The position numbers and the translations under genes were made by a program. From the NCBI GenBank assembly GCA_012514145.1, contig JAAZAV010000016.1, positions 1 through 64,000 of the forward strand: a DNA stretch of 64,000 nucleotides, written 5' to 3'. Positions 52,119 to 60,877 of the stretch are shown in pieces. The DNA comes from Clostridiales bacterium (GTDB taxonomy: Bacteria; Bacillota; Clostridia; Oscillospirales; CAG-272). Below the pieces are notes generated by a model. It saw nothing but the letters and a program-made list of their open reading frames with translations. It was not told the origin of the DNA and did not search any database. Positions within the stretch are counted from its first letter, which is position 1. Each line of letters starts with the position of its first letter.

Positions 52119-52964
52119 TTATACGCAGTCGGAGGCCAGCTTTCTTGCGGTCTTTGCCAGCCAGTTCTCCATATCGGGGCGCAGTTCAGCGGGAATGCTG
52201 CGGGGGATATTGCATTCAAGGTTGAACACGCCTTTATAACCGATCTCCTTCAGCGCCGCGGTCACATCCGCCCAGTCGGTAGTGCCGAAATAGGGCATTC
52301 GGTGCTGGTCGCTGCGACCGTCGTTGTCGTGGACATGGATACATTCAAGCCGTGAGCCTAACTGACGGATGGCGTCGCCCACCTTCTCGCCCACCGCGTT
52401 TGAATGGCCGGTATCAAAGCATGCCACCACCCACTCGCTGTTAAGCGTGTCAAGGGTGGAAATCAATTCGGATGTGGGACCGCATGGGACGTGGATGTTG
52501 GGCATGTTTTCCAGCGCCAGCTTAACTCCGAACTTCTTCGCGTATGGGATGACACGCTCGATGAAGCGCAGGTTCTGTTCATAATCGGCTTCATGGCGCT
52601 CGCTTTTCGCCCAGCCCGCCGGCATGACGGGATGTATAATCATATACTGCGCTCCGATAAGCGACGAACCGTAGAGACCGCGGATCGTGGATGTGAATTT
52701 CGGCTCCGCCTGAGCTATGATGCGGTCATCATAAGGCCATACGCCGTGGGTCTGGATTATCTCGATCCCTTCCTCAGCGGCAGCCTGCCTGTCAGCCAGT
52801 ATCAGGGCTTCAAACTCCCGATCCATCAATGAATATACACCTTCACCGGGAACGCAGCCGAACATTGAGTAGTCGGCGGCATCATAGCCGAGGGCTTTCA
52901 GCCTGCGGAATGCATCTCTGCTGCCGGAAAAACTTGTGGTTGATGTAGTGTTTGCAATCTTCAT
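52119..52964 (-). CDS. Sugar phosphate isomerase/epimerase family protein (xylose-isomerase-like TIM barrel)
   Basis: A 281-residue TIM-barrel protein of the AP endonuclease 2/xylose isomerase-like superfamily. Metal-site and barrel motifs are visible in HGVWPY, VKLALENMPN (Glu), CFDTGHSNAVG (Asp, His) and HVHDNDGRSDQH (His, Asp). It probably isomerises or epimerises a sugar or inositol derivative in the cytoplasm. It is last of a three-gene minus-strand operon with the GDSL hydrolase (18 bp) and the amidohydrolase genes. Confidence 0.88.
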   Translation of the reverse strand: MKIANTTSTTSFSGSRDAFRRLKALGYDAADYSMFGCVPGEGVYSLMDREFEALILADRQAAAEEGIEIIQTHGVWPYDDRIIAQAEPKFTSTIRGLYGSSLIGAQYMIIHPVMPAGWAKSERHEADYEQNLRFIERVIPYAKKFGVKLALENMPNIHVPCGPTSELISTLDTLNSEWVVACFDTGHSNAVGEKVGDAIRQLGSRLECIHVHDNDGRSDQHRMPYFGTTDWADVTAALKEIGYKGVFNLECNIPRSIPAELRPDMENWLAKTARKLASDCV

Positions 52965-52982
52965 TGCTCTTTGTCTTTCTGT

Positions 52983-53603
52983 TTACTTTAATGACTCGAT
53001 AATCGGGGTGACGGCCTCGAGATACCTTGCGGCTATGAACTGCGCTCCGGCTGCGGTGGGATGTACGCCGTCTCCCGCCCAGTGCTTGGGGTCAACGCCA
53101 ACCGAGGCTGCCGCGAAGAGACCGTCCAGCGGTATGAAGGCGTCGGCAAACTCGCGCGCCAGCTTGCGGGTGATCTGAATCTTCGGATCAAGGTCGCAGC
53201 GGAAGTAGCTCTTGTCGTCGGTAAAGCAGAGGAACTGTTCAAGCAAGATTATCTTTGCCTTGGTCTTTTCCTTGAGCTGGGTGAGAATATTGCGGTAGCA
53301 CTCCTCAAAATACTCGTGGGGCATCCAGTCGCGATTAGCCGCCCGGTGCCAGGTATCGTTGACGCCGATGAGAATCGACACGATGTCGGGCTGAACGGCG
53401 ATGGCGTCCGCCTCCCAGCGGGCGACAAGGTTTTCGGCGCGGTTGCCGCTGATTCCGAGATTGATGAACTCGAAGGGAATCTCAGGCCATTTAGCCGATA
53501 TGAGTTCGGCAGTGTATTTGGGGTAGCCGTTGCCAAGCAGGTGAGGGTTCTCGCGGCTTCTGCCGGCATCGGTGATGCTGTCGCCCTGGAAAAGTATCTT
53601 CAT
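52983..53603 (-). CDS. GDSL/SGNH-family hydrolase
   Basis: A 206-residue intracellular SGNH esterase. Block I is FQGDSITDAG with nucleophile Ser9, block II has the Gly in LGISGNRAENL, block III is GVNDTWH and block V is DGVHPTAAG with catalytic Asp and His. It lacks a signal peptide. Such enzymes remove acetyl or other acyl groups from sugars, which suits the neighbouring sugar isomerase. GGGAGGATACAT precedes the ATG. Confidence 0.9.
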   Translation of the reverse strand: MKILFQGDSITDAGRSRENPHLLGNGYPKYTAELISAKWPEIPFEFINLGISGNRAENLVARWEADAIAVQPDIVSILIGVNDTWHRAANRDWMPHEYFEECYRNILTQLKEKTKAKIILLEQFLCFTDDKSYFRCDLDPKIQITRKLAREFADAFIPLDGLFAAASVGVDPKHWAGDGVHPTAAGAQFIAARYLEAVTPIIESLK

Positions 53604-53649
53604 GTTATGTATCCTCCCGTTTAATTGAATATCTGTTTAAGTTGGTGTT

Positions 53650-54471
53650 TCAGTTTCGGCCTATACCCAGCAGACGCTTGGCGTTTTCGGCGAAAATCAA
53701 CTCGAAATCTGCGTCGCTAAGCGGCTCGGACAGCACACCGGTCACCTGCATGGCGGCGTTGCAGACCGGGAAATCGGTGCCGAACAGAAAACGCTCCGCA
53801 CCGAGCATATCCACACCGTGCTTCAGCATGCCGTAGCGGAAAAGCCCGGTGCCGCAGACGTCCAGGTAAAGGTTGGGGTATCGCTTCATTATGCTAAGCT
53901 TCTCGGAGTACTCTTTGTATTCTCCGGGATGGGCGTTTACAAAAATCGTGCCGGGACATGCCGCAACAGCCTTTTCAAGGTCTTCCATACCGGCTGAATG
54001 GCAGGATACAACCATTCCCAGCTCGCCGGCAAGGCGCAGAATCTCCGCCTGTGCCGGGTCGGAGTAGCCAACCGACGCCACACGATAGGGTACCAGTTCG
54101 CCCACCAGACGGACGCCGGCTTTCTTCATCGCCTCCAGTTCCTCGCAGGATTCACGGACAAAGTCCGGGTGGATGTGTATGCCGGGGACATATCGCCCGC
54201 CCCAGAGCTTTTCCAGCTCCAGCGCGTGGAGGTTCAGCGCATGAATCTCGTCAAAGCTCTCGGGTGTTATGGCGTTTCGGTATATCACGCTGCCCGCGAA
54301 GCCGCCGATACCCGCGAAATCCATGGCTGCAATGAAGCCCTCACGGGTATTAACCGCTTCGGTGTAGACACAGATGTTTTCGTTTGAATCGTAAAAGGGA
54401 TGACAGTGAAAATCGAATATCTCAAAGTCGTATGTCAGATTTTTCCGCATGATTGCACTCTCCGAAATCAT
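53650..54471 (-). CDS. Amidohydrolase-2 family metal-dependent hydrolase
   Basis: A 273-residue TIM-barrel metallohydrolase of the amidohydrolase-related family. FDFHCHPF supplies the first two His ligands, IHIHPDF, SCHSAGMEDLEKA and FVNAHPGEY contain further His, and FGTDFP holds the conserved Asp. Members include decarboxylases and lactonases for aromatic or sugar acids. The frame runs to 54483, but this coincides with the predicted transcript start, so ATG 54471 (GGGAGA upstream) or 54450 is the real start. It is first of the operon with the GDSL and isomerase genes. Confidence 0.85.
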   Translation of the reverse strand: MISESAIMRKNLTYDFEIFDFHCHPFYDSNENICVYTEAVNTREGFIAAMDFAGIGGFAGSVIYRNAITPESFDEIHALNLHALELEKLWGGRYVPGIHIHPDFVRESCEELEAMKKAGVRLVGELVPYRVASVGYSDPAQAEILRLAGELGMVVSCHSAGMEDLEKAVAACPGTIFVNAHPGEYKEYSEKLSIMKRYPNLYLDVCGTGLFRYGMLKHGVDMLGAERFLFGTDFPVCNAAMQVTGVLSEPLSDADFELIFAENAKRLLGIGRN

Positions 54472-54489
54472 TATTTCTCCCATGCGGGC

Positions 54490-54518
54490 ATTTTAGCACA
54501 ATCGCGCTCCGATTGCAA
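54490..54518 (-). promoter_or_regulatory. Promoter of the amidohydrolase-GDSL-isomerase operon
   Basis: On the minus strand, TTGCAA (54518-54513), a 17-bp spacer and TAAAAT (54495-54490). Confidence 0.72.
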
Positions 54519-54543
54519 CAGCGGTTTGTATAATTCTCGGGTT

Positions 54544-55515
54544 TCAGATAATCAGCGCCGCTATATCCTCCGGCTTGGCGCCCGAAATGTAATCTCCGAT
54601 ATTCTCAAGTGCGGCGAGTACCGGTGCGCGCTCCAGCCTCAGCCCGATGAGAGCTTCGCAGAGTTCACTTATTTCACGCACTCCGAAGAAGTCGCCGGTG
54701 ATGCTGCAGGCGGATATAACGCCCCGCTCGGCGGTAAGCCCCACTTCTACCAAACCGTATGGGTAGTAGTGCCGGCGGGTGCGATCGAAACTGCGGGATT
54801 CGCCCCAGTTCCACTCCCAGGTTCCGTATTTCTCTTCCGCCAGACGGCGTATGGCTTCGGCATGCCTGCCGGTTAGCGGAACTGTCTCTTGTGCGGAGGC
54901 TGCAAGCGAACGCTGCAGATGAGCCATAAACTCGGTGACGTCAAGCTCAAGCCCGCAGAGTTCCCGCAGGTTCCCTACCCTCGAACGAACCGACGCCACT
55001 CCCTTGGATTTCAGCTTTTCCTCGTTCACTCTAAGCGCCCCCGCCAGCCGTCCCAGGTCCGCCGAATAGAGCAGCGTACCGTGATGGAGCAGCCGTCCGT
55101 TGCGGTGACATTGTGCCGTTCCGCTTATCTTGACGCCTCCCACTACGATATCGTTGCGTCCCGACATCTCGGCGTCGATTCCAAGCTCCGCCAGCGCTTC
55201 GATGACCGGTGCGATGAAGCGCCCGAAATCAAGGGCATTCCCGTCCTTTCCTTCATCCACTATGAAGGTGTAGTTTACATTTCCCAGGTCGTGGAAGACC
55301 GCGCCGCCGCCGCTTAGCCGCCGCACCACCTTGATGCCGTGCGTTTCGATATAACCCCGGTCTATCTCGGCATATGCGTTCTGACTGCGGCCGATTATCA
55401 CCGAGGGTTCGTTGCGCCAGAGCATTACGGCGTCGCCCGGGAGATTGTCAATCAGGTACTCCTCAGACGCAAGGTTAAAGCGCGGGTCAGTCACATCGTT
55501 AGTATAAAGTGTCAT
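54544..55515 (-). CDS. lplA: Lipoate-protein ligase A
   Basis: A 323-residue ligase that activates lipoate with ATP and attaches it to lipoyl domains. The motif RRLSGGGAVFHDLGNVNY (about 82-99) and the catalytic Lys in VGGVKISGTAQ identify the LplA/LipB fold. HHGTLLYSADL follows, with the C-terminal accessory domain present. It lies 50 bp downstream of nrdD on the same strand, separated by a hairpin. No SD is visible before the ATG. The lipoylated target (glycine cleavage or 2-oxoacid dehydrogenase) is not encoded here. Confidence 0.93.
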   Translation of the reverse strand: MTLYTNDVTDPRFNLASEEYLIDNLPGDAVMLWRNEPSVIIGRSQNAYAEIDRGYIETHGIKVVRRLSGGGAVFHDLGNVNYTFIVDEGKDGNALDFGRFIAPVIEALAELGIDAEMSGRNDIVVGGVKISGTAQCHRNGRLLHHGTLLYSADLGRLAGALRVNEEKLKSKGVASVRSRVGNLRELCGLELDVTEFMAHLQRSLAASAQETVPLTGRHAEAIRRLAEEKYGTWEWNWGESRSFDRTRRHYYPYGLVEVGLTAERGVISACSITGDFFGVREISELCEALIGLRLERAPVLAALENIGDYISGAKPEDIAALII

Positions 55516-55531
55516 ATTCTATCCGATAAAT

Positions 55532-55560
55532 ATCGGGACGGGCTTTGAACCCGTCCCGAT
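55532..55560 (-). terminator. Hairpin between nrdD and lplA
   Basis: An 11-bp perfect stem ATCGGGACGGG / CCCGTCCCGAT with a 7-nt loop. The T-run after it is weak (ATATTTATC), so it may only partly terminate nrdD transcription. Confidence 0.65.
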
Positions 55561-55567
55561 CTGTTTG

Positions 55568-57898
55568 TCATATTTTTTCGATTTCGCTTCTTACGTTGTG
55601 CTTGATTCGGTCATGTTCTTCGGCACGCTTGGCGTTGTTCCACTTGTCCATGGTGCCCACAAGATAGCCGGTGATGCGGCGGATACGCTCAAACTGACCC
55701 TGTCCGTCATCCTCTCTGCGTCCGCACTTGGGGCAGGTCTGACCGATTATGCCGGTATAGCCGCAGACCGGGTCGCGGTCAACCGGATGGTTTATGGATC
55801 CGTAGCCGACACCGTTGTCCTTCATGCAGCGCACAACCTGCTCAAAGGCGTCAAGGTTGTCCGACGGGTTGCCGTCCAGCTCCACATATGTGATATGACC
55901 GCCGTTGGTAAGCGCATGGTAAGGCGCCTCCCGAGTAATCTTATCGTATGCCGAAATTTTATAGTATACCGGAACATGGAAGGAGTTGGTATAGTATTCG
56001 CGGTCGGTGACGCCCTCTATGGTGCCGTATTTCTCGCGGTCGATGCGCACGAAGCGTCCCGAAAGTCCTTCTGCCGGAGTGGCTATGAGCGTTATGTTGA
56101 GACCGTTCCTCTTCGCCGCTTCGTCGGCTCTCTTCCTCATGAAGCCGATGATCTCAAGACCCAGATTCTGGGCGTCCTCCGATTCACCGTGGTGTGTTCC
56201 GATGAGAGCTTTAAGACATTCCGCCAGACCTATGAAGCCGATGGTCAGCGTACCGTGCTTGAGAACCTCCTCCAGAGTGTCATCGGGGCCCAGCTTATCC
56301 GAGTCAAGCCATATGCCCTCGCCCATAAGGAAGGGGTAGTTGCGGACGCGCTTGCCGCCCTGAATCTTCAAGCGCGCAAGGAGCTGATCAACCACCAGAG
56401 AAATCTTGCTGTCCAGATCCTCAAAAAAGCGGTCGGTGTTGCCTCTTGACTCAATGGCGATGCGCGGCAGGTTGATTGATGTGAAGGAAAGGTTTCCTCT
56501 GCCGCTGGTGACCTGGCGCTCGGGGTCGTAGACATTGGCGATGACCCTGGTGCGGCAGCCCATATAGGCTACCTCGGTGTTGATGTCGCCCGGCTTGTAC
56601 ATAGCCTTGTTGAAGGGCGCGTCCATGAACGAGAAGTTGGGGAAGAGCCGCTTCGCCGATACGCGGCATGCCAGCTTGAACAGGTCATAACTCGGGTCGC
56701 CGGGATTGTAGTTGACCCCCTCTTTGACCTTGAATATCTGGATCGGGAATATGGGAGTCTCACCGTGACCGAGTCCTGCCTCGGTCGCCAGCAGAACGCT
56801 GCGGATTACCATTCTGCCCTCGGGAGAGGTGTCGGTACCGTAGTTTATTGATGAGAATGGAATCTGCGCGCCGGCGCGGCTGTGCATGGTGTTGAGGTTA
56901 TGTACCAGCGCCTCCATAGCTTGAAATGTTGAACGCTCTGTTTCGCTGCATGCGTATGCAAAGGTGAATTCGGATATTTTTTTCGAAATCTCCGCGCCGT
57001 ATGCCGCAGTCAGTTCCTTCTCAAAAGCGTCTCGGAAGGCTCCGTTGTTGCCCAGACTCGGGGTTCCCGCAGCCGAGATTATCTCCGCGGCCTTAGCCTT
57101 TGGGTCAGCCTCATCGGTAAGCAGTCGGAGCGCCTTCTCGGTATTAGTGGCGAAGTGGCGGCGGTAGGTCTTGGCAACACCCTCCGCCATACCGTAATCG
57201 AAGTTGGGTATCGACTGACCGCCGTGCTGGTCGTTCTGGTTGGCCTGAATGGCGATGCAGGCGAGAGCGCTGTAGCTGGCTATGTCCTGAGGTTCGCGCA
57301 GATGACCGTGACCGGTGGAGAAGCCGCCCTTGAATAGTTTAACTATATCGATCTGACAGCAGGTGGTGGTAAGTGTATAGAAGTCGAAGTCGTGAATGTG
57401 AATATCGCCGCTGCGATGGGCTGCCGCGATTCTCGGATCCAGCACATAGAGCTCATTAAACTGCTTCGCGCCCTCGGAACCGTATTTGAGCATTGTGCCC
57501 ATGGCGGTATCGCCGTCGATATTGGCGTTCTCGCGCTTGATATCGTTGTCTTTCGCCGCCTTGAAGGTGAGATCCTCGTAGATTTTCATCAGCCGGGTGT
57601 TCATCTCGCGGATTCTTGTGCGCTCCGCACGGTAGAGAATGAACTCCTTAGCGGTACGGGCATGGCCGTGTTCTATGAGAACCTTCTCGACCATATCCTG
57701 AATCTGTTCCACCGTGGGCAGCTGACCGGTGGGGGCGCAGGCCTGCTCGATGCGCTCCGCCACCTCGCAGGCGAGAGCCATTGCCGTATCGTAGTCTCTG
57801 CCGCCGATGGCCTGTGCCGCCTTGAATATGGCGTTGGCTATCTTTTCGATGTTGAACGGCGCCTCGCGCCCGTCCCTTTTGATAATTTTGGTGATCAT
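55568..57898 (-). CDS. nrdD: Anaerobic ribonucleoside-triphosphate reductase
   Basis: A 776-residue class III reductase that makes dNTPs from NTPs without oxygen using a glycyl radical. An N-terminal ATP-cone (about 1-90) gives allosteric control. The catalytic barrel follows, and the radical Gly744 lies in ITGYLVGTMD near the C-terminus. A zinc-binding region CGYTG...CPKCG precedes it, with three obvious cysteines. The activase NrdG that installs the radical is not in the window. NrdR boxes lie upstream. It shows a strict anaerobic route to DNA precursors, consistent with an obligate anaerobe. Confidence 0.97.
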   Translation of the reverse strand: MITKIIKRDGREAPFNIEKIANAIFKAAQAIGGRDYDTAMALACEVAERIEQACAPTGQLPTVEQIQDMVEKVLIEHGHARTAKEFILYRAERTRIREMNTRLMKIYEDLTFKAAKDNDIKRENANIDGDTAMGTMLKYGSEGAKQFNELYVLDPRIAAAHRSGDIHIHDFDFYTLTTTCCQIDIVKLFKGGFSTGHGHLREPQDIASYSALACIAIQANQNDQHGGQSIPNFDYGMAEGVAKTYRRHFATNTEKALRLLTDEADPKAKAAEIISAAGTPSLGNNGAFRDAFEKELTAAYGAEISKKISEFTFAYACSETERSTFQAMEALVHNLNTMHSRAGAQIPFSSINYGTDTSPEGRMVIRSVLLATEAGLGHGETPIFPIQIFKVKEGVNYNPGDPSYDLFKLACRVSAKRLFPNFSFMDAPFNKAMYKPGDINTEVAYMGCRTRVIANVYDPERQVTSGRGNLSFTSINLPRIAIESRGNTDRFFEDLDSKISLVVDQLLARLKIQGGKRVRNYPFLMGEGIWLDSDKLGPDDTLEEVLKHGTLTIGFIGLAECLKALIGTHHGESEDAQNLGLEIIGFMRKRADEAAKRNGLNITLIATPAEGLSGRFVRIDREKYGTIEGVTDREYYTNSFHVPVYYKISAYDKITREAPYHALTNGGHITYVELDGNPSDNLDAFEQVVRCMKDNGVGYGSINHPVDRDPVCGYTGIIGQTCPKCGRREDDGQGQFERIRRITGYLVGTMDKWNNAKRAEEHDRIKHNVRSEIEKI

Positions 57899-58003
57899 GC
57901 GATTTTCCTTTTCCTCAGCTTTGAATAGCCTTCTCCCGGTCTTTAACCGGGGTCAATATGTGTGTAAAACCTTATGGCTTAAATAACGCTCCGGGGCGGC
58001 TCG

Positions 58004-58019
58004 GCACTACATAATGTGG
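58004..58019 (-). promoter_or_regulatory. NrdR box (proximal)
   Basis: GCACTACATAATGTGG matches 13 of 16 bases of the second box. NrdR represses ribonucleotide reductase genes when dATP is high; its boxes come in pairs about 32 bp apart. Confidence 0.75.
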
Positions 58020-58035
58020 TCGCGCGCCCGCTTGA

Positions 58036-58051
58036 CCACTATATATTGTGG
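58036..58051 (-). promoter_or_regulatory. NrdR box (distal)
   Basis: CCACTATATATTGTGG fits the NrdR consensus closely. It is spaced 32 bp start to start from the other box. Both lie just downstream of the predicted nrdD start site. A weaker third match occurs at 58128-58143. Confidence 0.88.
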
Positions 58052-58066
58052 TTCAGCGTCCTGGAC

Positions 58067-58095
58067 ATTATACATCAGACCATTGTGAATGTCAA
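58067..58095 (-). promoter_or_regulatory. Promoter of nrdD
   Basis: A perfect TTGACA (58095-58090), 17-bp spacer and TATAAT (58072-58067) on the minus strand. Transcription should start near 58060, leaving a leader of about 160 nt that contains the NrdR boxes. Confidence 0.88.
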
Positions 58096-58156
58096 TGGTA
58101 AAATGGATTTAAGTTATACAAACTTCAATGCATTATATTGTGGATAATCGACATAA

Positions 58157-58191
58157 ACAAAAAAATATGGCGGGTGCCGGGTGCACCCGCC
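58157..58191 (-). terminator. Terminator of solute-binding lipoprotein 3
   Basis: An 8-bp stem GGCGGGTG / CACCCGCC with a 7-nt loop, followed on the minus strand by ATATTTTTTTG. Confidence 0.9.
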
Positions 58192-58211
58192 GTGATAATT
58201 GTGCGATATGT

Positions 58212-59705
58212 TTATGAAGCGTGTGCTTCAAAGAATGATGCTATCTTTTCAATTCTGGCGGTAGCTGATGATATTCTCGAAGCGTAGTAAGAAGCAAAGT
58301 TGTTTTTATAATCCACAGTAACATTGCGGGTCATATGTCCGAAGCCTTCCCAGTTGTCGTATGCGTAAGCAAAGGAAATACCGCGGGTAGAGTTAATGAG
58401 ATCGAGCATCTGAACAGACTCATTATCATAAGTAAACTTTTCCTTCATCGCAGTTTCGAAATATGCGGGAACGAGCTGCTTGTAGCCCTCTGCTGACATG
58501 GCTTCGAATATAATGCCCGCACGCTCGGTATCTGAACATGTAATCGGAATCGAGAGGAGAATACCGCCACAGAACGTGATGTAGGTATCCTGGTTCTCAT
58601 CCCAAAGCGGGAATGGCAGGAATCCATAATTTACATCGCTTGTACGTAGGGTCGAACCTGCATAGCTGACATGCCCGAATGCAAACAGCGATCTCGCTTC
58701 GGAGAAGAGTTTCATCTGCCATGCAGACTCCGAAATTTTCGTCTCAGGATCATTGCCGCTGATTATATTCGTACCGATACTGTTATAATACCAGTCATAT
58801 ACCTTGTTGAAGAAATCGACGGTTTTTTCAGAGTTTACGGTTATCTCAATACCATGCTCATCTGATTTCGTCAGAATAGGAACCTCGAATGATAGGAGGA
58901 AGCCATTCTGTGACGCGTGGGAAATATATCCGTAAAAGTCTCCGTTGTCGGTCTTACCGTCACCGTTTACATCCTCATATACATCTTTGGTGAGGTTGAT
59001 AAGCATATCAAATGTCCATTTGTGGTCATGTACTTCCTGATATGGAATTTCAAGGTTATAATCCTCAAGCCTGTCACGGTTGACATAGATAATTTTACAG
59101 CTGCCGATACCGCTGAAAAGATAATCGTTGGTTGAACAATACATCTGATCAAGAACGGTCATCTCTTTAACGGCGTTGTCCTGCCACCAGGGCTTGTCGA
59201 AGTCGATATAGGGTATATCATAGAAATTCAGGTATATTCCCTCGAGTGAGTTGTTTGGACCGCCTATAATATGGTCAAAAGTAACATCAAAGGCTTCTTC
59301 TCCCGCCAGAACCGAGTTTCTTACCGCGGTTGTATGACCGCTCCATGAATCCCCTGAACAGGTATTTGTTATTTCAATGTTGAAGCGCTCTTCTATGATG
59401 CGATTTCTTGTGAATGCCGCATCATTTATTACATCACCGGTTTCGGCTTCGGGATCATACTCAAAATCTGTGCCGAACCAGTAAAAGCGATAGTTGTAAC
59501 CGTCGAAGTCACGCTCGGGCAGGTCATCGGATATGGCATTGCGCTGTTCCTCGGGAGTAAGTTCGCTTTCCGCCGCGGTGGTCTCTCCGGCTGCGGCGGT
59601 TGTAGTGACCGCTTCATCCCCGCCAGAGGAGCAGGCGGCAAAGCCGGCGCACATCAGAGCGGTCAGCAGCAGCGCCGTCAAACGGATAAATATGCTATGT
59701 TTCAT
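58212..59705 (-). CDS. Solute-binding lipoprotein 3 (sugar ABC type)
   Basis: A 497-residue exported lipoprotein with lipobox Cys25 (GFAAC). The family segment ETGDVINDAAFTRN is at 88-101, then EERFNI. The Asp-rich EF-hand-like loop DVNGDGKTDNGD is at 245-256, followed by FYGY. IDFDKPWWQ is a third shared motif. There is one gene in the transcript, with its own consensus promoter and terminator, and no permease nearby. It shares the layout of proteins 1, 2 and 4 but diverges in the ligand region, so it probably binds a different sugar. Confidence 0.86.
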   Translation of the reverse strand: MKHSIFIRLTALLLTALMCAGFAACSSGGDEAVTTTAAAGETTAAESELTPEEQRNAISDDLPERDFDGYNYRFYWFGTDFEYDPEAETGDVINDAAFTRNRIIEERFNIEITNTCSGDSWSGHTTAVRNSVLAGEEAFDVTFDHIIGGPNNSLEGIYLNFYDIPYIDFDKPWWQDNAVKEMTVLDQMYCSTNDYLFSGIGSCKIIYVNRDRLEDYNLEIPYQEVHDHKWTFDMLINLTKDVYEDVNGDGKTDNGDFYGYISHASQNGFLLSFEVPILTKSDEHGIEITVNSEKTVDFFNKVYDWYYNSIGTNIISGNDPETKISESAWQMKLFSEARSLFAFGHVSYAGSTLRTSDVNYGFLPFPLWDENQDTYITFCGGILLSIPITCSDTERAGIIFEAMSAEGYKQLVPAYFETAMKEKFTYDNESVQMLDLINSTRGISFAYAYDNWEGFGHMTRNVTVDYKNNFASYYASRISSATARIEKIASFFEAHAS

Positions 59706-59749
59706 AGTTATTCCCCCTGTTATTTTATATTTATGACTTGTCGCATCTC

Positions 59750-59778
59750 ATTATAGCTATATTCATGCGTTGTGTCAA
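59750..59778 (-). promoter_or_regulatory. Promoter of solute-binding lipoprotein 3
   Basis: A perfect TTGACA (59778-59773), 17-bp spacer and TATAAT (59755-59750) on the minus strand. Confidence 0.9.
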
Positions 59779-59810
59779 CATGAAAAATGAGAACTCACCG
59801 CCGTAAAAGA

Positions 59811-59845
59811 TAAAAACCGGGGATGCCGTTTATCCGGCACCCCCG
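59811..59845 (-). terminator. Terminator of CBM9-like protein 2
   Basis: CGGGG and TGCCG arms pair with CGGCA and CCCCG (59818-59845) around a 6-nt loop. On the minus strand it ends in GGTTTTTATC. Confidence 0.88.
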
Positions 59846-59879
59846 AATCCGTATGACTTGTTGACCGCCTGATATCCTA

Positions 59880-60689
59880 TTATCTGCGGCGGCGGCATAC
59901 TGCCGTGCCCGCCAGGGAGAGAAGTCCGCAGAGGGCGGCGATGACGGTGATGTCGGCTGTCTGAGCTGCCGGAGTCTTCGCAGCGTCGGGAGCCTTTGCG
60001 GCGGGAGGAGCGGTGGTTTCGACAACCGCCACTTCCTTGTCGGAAAGGGTAACATAATCAAACTTTGCGACCTCATTGTCCCCGCAGTTCAGGGAGGAGG
60101 GGCAGCGGATTATGCCGCGGGTCTTGTTGCCCTCGGTCATGTCGTTTATAAGACATTGAATACCGACATCGGAGCCGGTTTTGGCGCCCTGCTGGAGTTC
60201 AAGGCGAATCTCGATGTCGAAGCCCTTGTCGGTGCGCACGCCGGCATGCTTGAACATCTCTGCCTTGCCGTCGCCCGACGCCAGCGATTCGCCAGACCAG
60301 TAGGCTGTGATCTTGGTACGGTTTGAGCCGTCGTTCTTGAAGTCGATTGTGAACTCGACACCCTCGTTTGTCCAGCATGAGGTGGCGAGGCGGCTGAGGT
60401 CTATATCGCAATATTCGGGGTCGGTCACGCTGACGAAGTAGTAAATGTACTTGCCGTCATGGAGCAGATAGCCCACACCGGTGGAGCCGCCTGTCTTGCC
60501 GTCGGTGCGGCGGTCGATTTTGAAGCTCAAACCCTGCTTGTAGACATCGTCGAGCTTGCCGTCAATTTCCACGGGCGTCAGCGTCTTGGGAACATCGCCC
60601 CACTTCTGACCCGACGTATGACCCGATACGCCGACGGTCAGCATCAAAGTAAGGGCGAATAGCATGATAATAGAAATGACCTTCTTCAT
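59880..60689 (-). CDS. CBM9-like surface protein with C-terminal anchor 2
   Basis: A 269-residue exported protein. The signal peptide (about 1-23) is followed by a CBM9-like beta-sandwich (WGDVPKTLTPVEIDGKLDD, then VGYLLHDGKYIYYFVSVTD and VEFTIDF). An Ala/Pro-rich linker leads to QTADIT, a hydrophobic stretch of about 18 residues and RRRR. The terminal layout matches the protein at 37016-37876. The frame opens at 60767, but the ATG at 60689 has AAGGAGGGC upstream and begins the signal peptide. It probably displays a glycan-binding domain on the cell surface; the ligand is unknown. Confidence 0.78.
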   Translation of the reverse strand: MKKVISIIMLFALTLMLTVGVSGHTSGQKWGDVPKTLTPVEIDGKLDDVYKQGLSFKIDRRTDGKTGGSTGVGYLLHDGKYIYYFVSVTDPEYCDIDLSRLATSCWTNEGVEFTIDFKNDGSNRTKITAYWSGESLASGDGKAEMFKHAGVRTDKGFDIEIRLELQQGAKTGSDVGIQCLINDMTEGNKTRGIIRCPSSLNCGDNEVAKFDYVTLSDKEVAVVETTAPPAAKAPDAAKTPAAQTADITVIAALCGLLSLAGTAVCRRRR

Positions 60690-60737
60690 CTGAAAGCCCT
60701 CCTTGTTATTTCGGTAAACACATATCGCGCTTCCGTA

Positions 60738-60767
60738 ATTATACCATATCACATTTTCGCAAAACAA
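60738..60767 (-). promoter_or_regulatory. Promoter of CBM9-like protein 2
   Basis: On the minus strand, TTGTTT (60767-60762), an 18-bp spacer and TATAAT (60743-60738) preceded by an extended TGg. Confidence 0.72.
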
Positions 60768-60823
60768 TGTTTACAAATATTAAAAAGTTTTATGTGCACA
60801 GCGCACAAAGTATTATCAAAACA

Positions 60824-60860
60824 ACAGCCGGACTCCCCATGAATCGAAGAGTCCGGCTGT
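60824..60860 (-). terminator. Terminator of the small lipoprotein array
   Basis: A 12-bp perfect stem ACAGCCGGACTC / GAGTCCGGCTGT with a 13-nt loop, followed on the minus strand by TGTTTTGATAA. Confidence 0.85.
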
Positions 60861-60877
60861 ATCTGTCTCATATGCCG

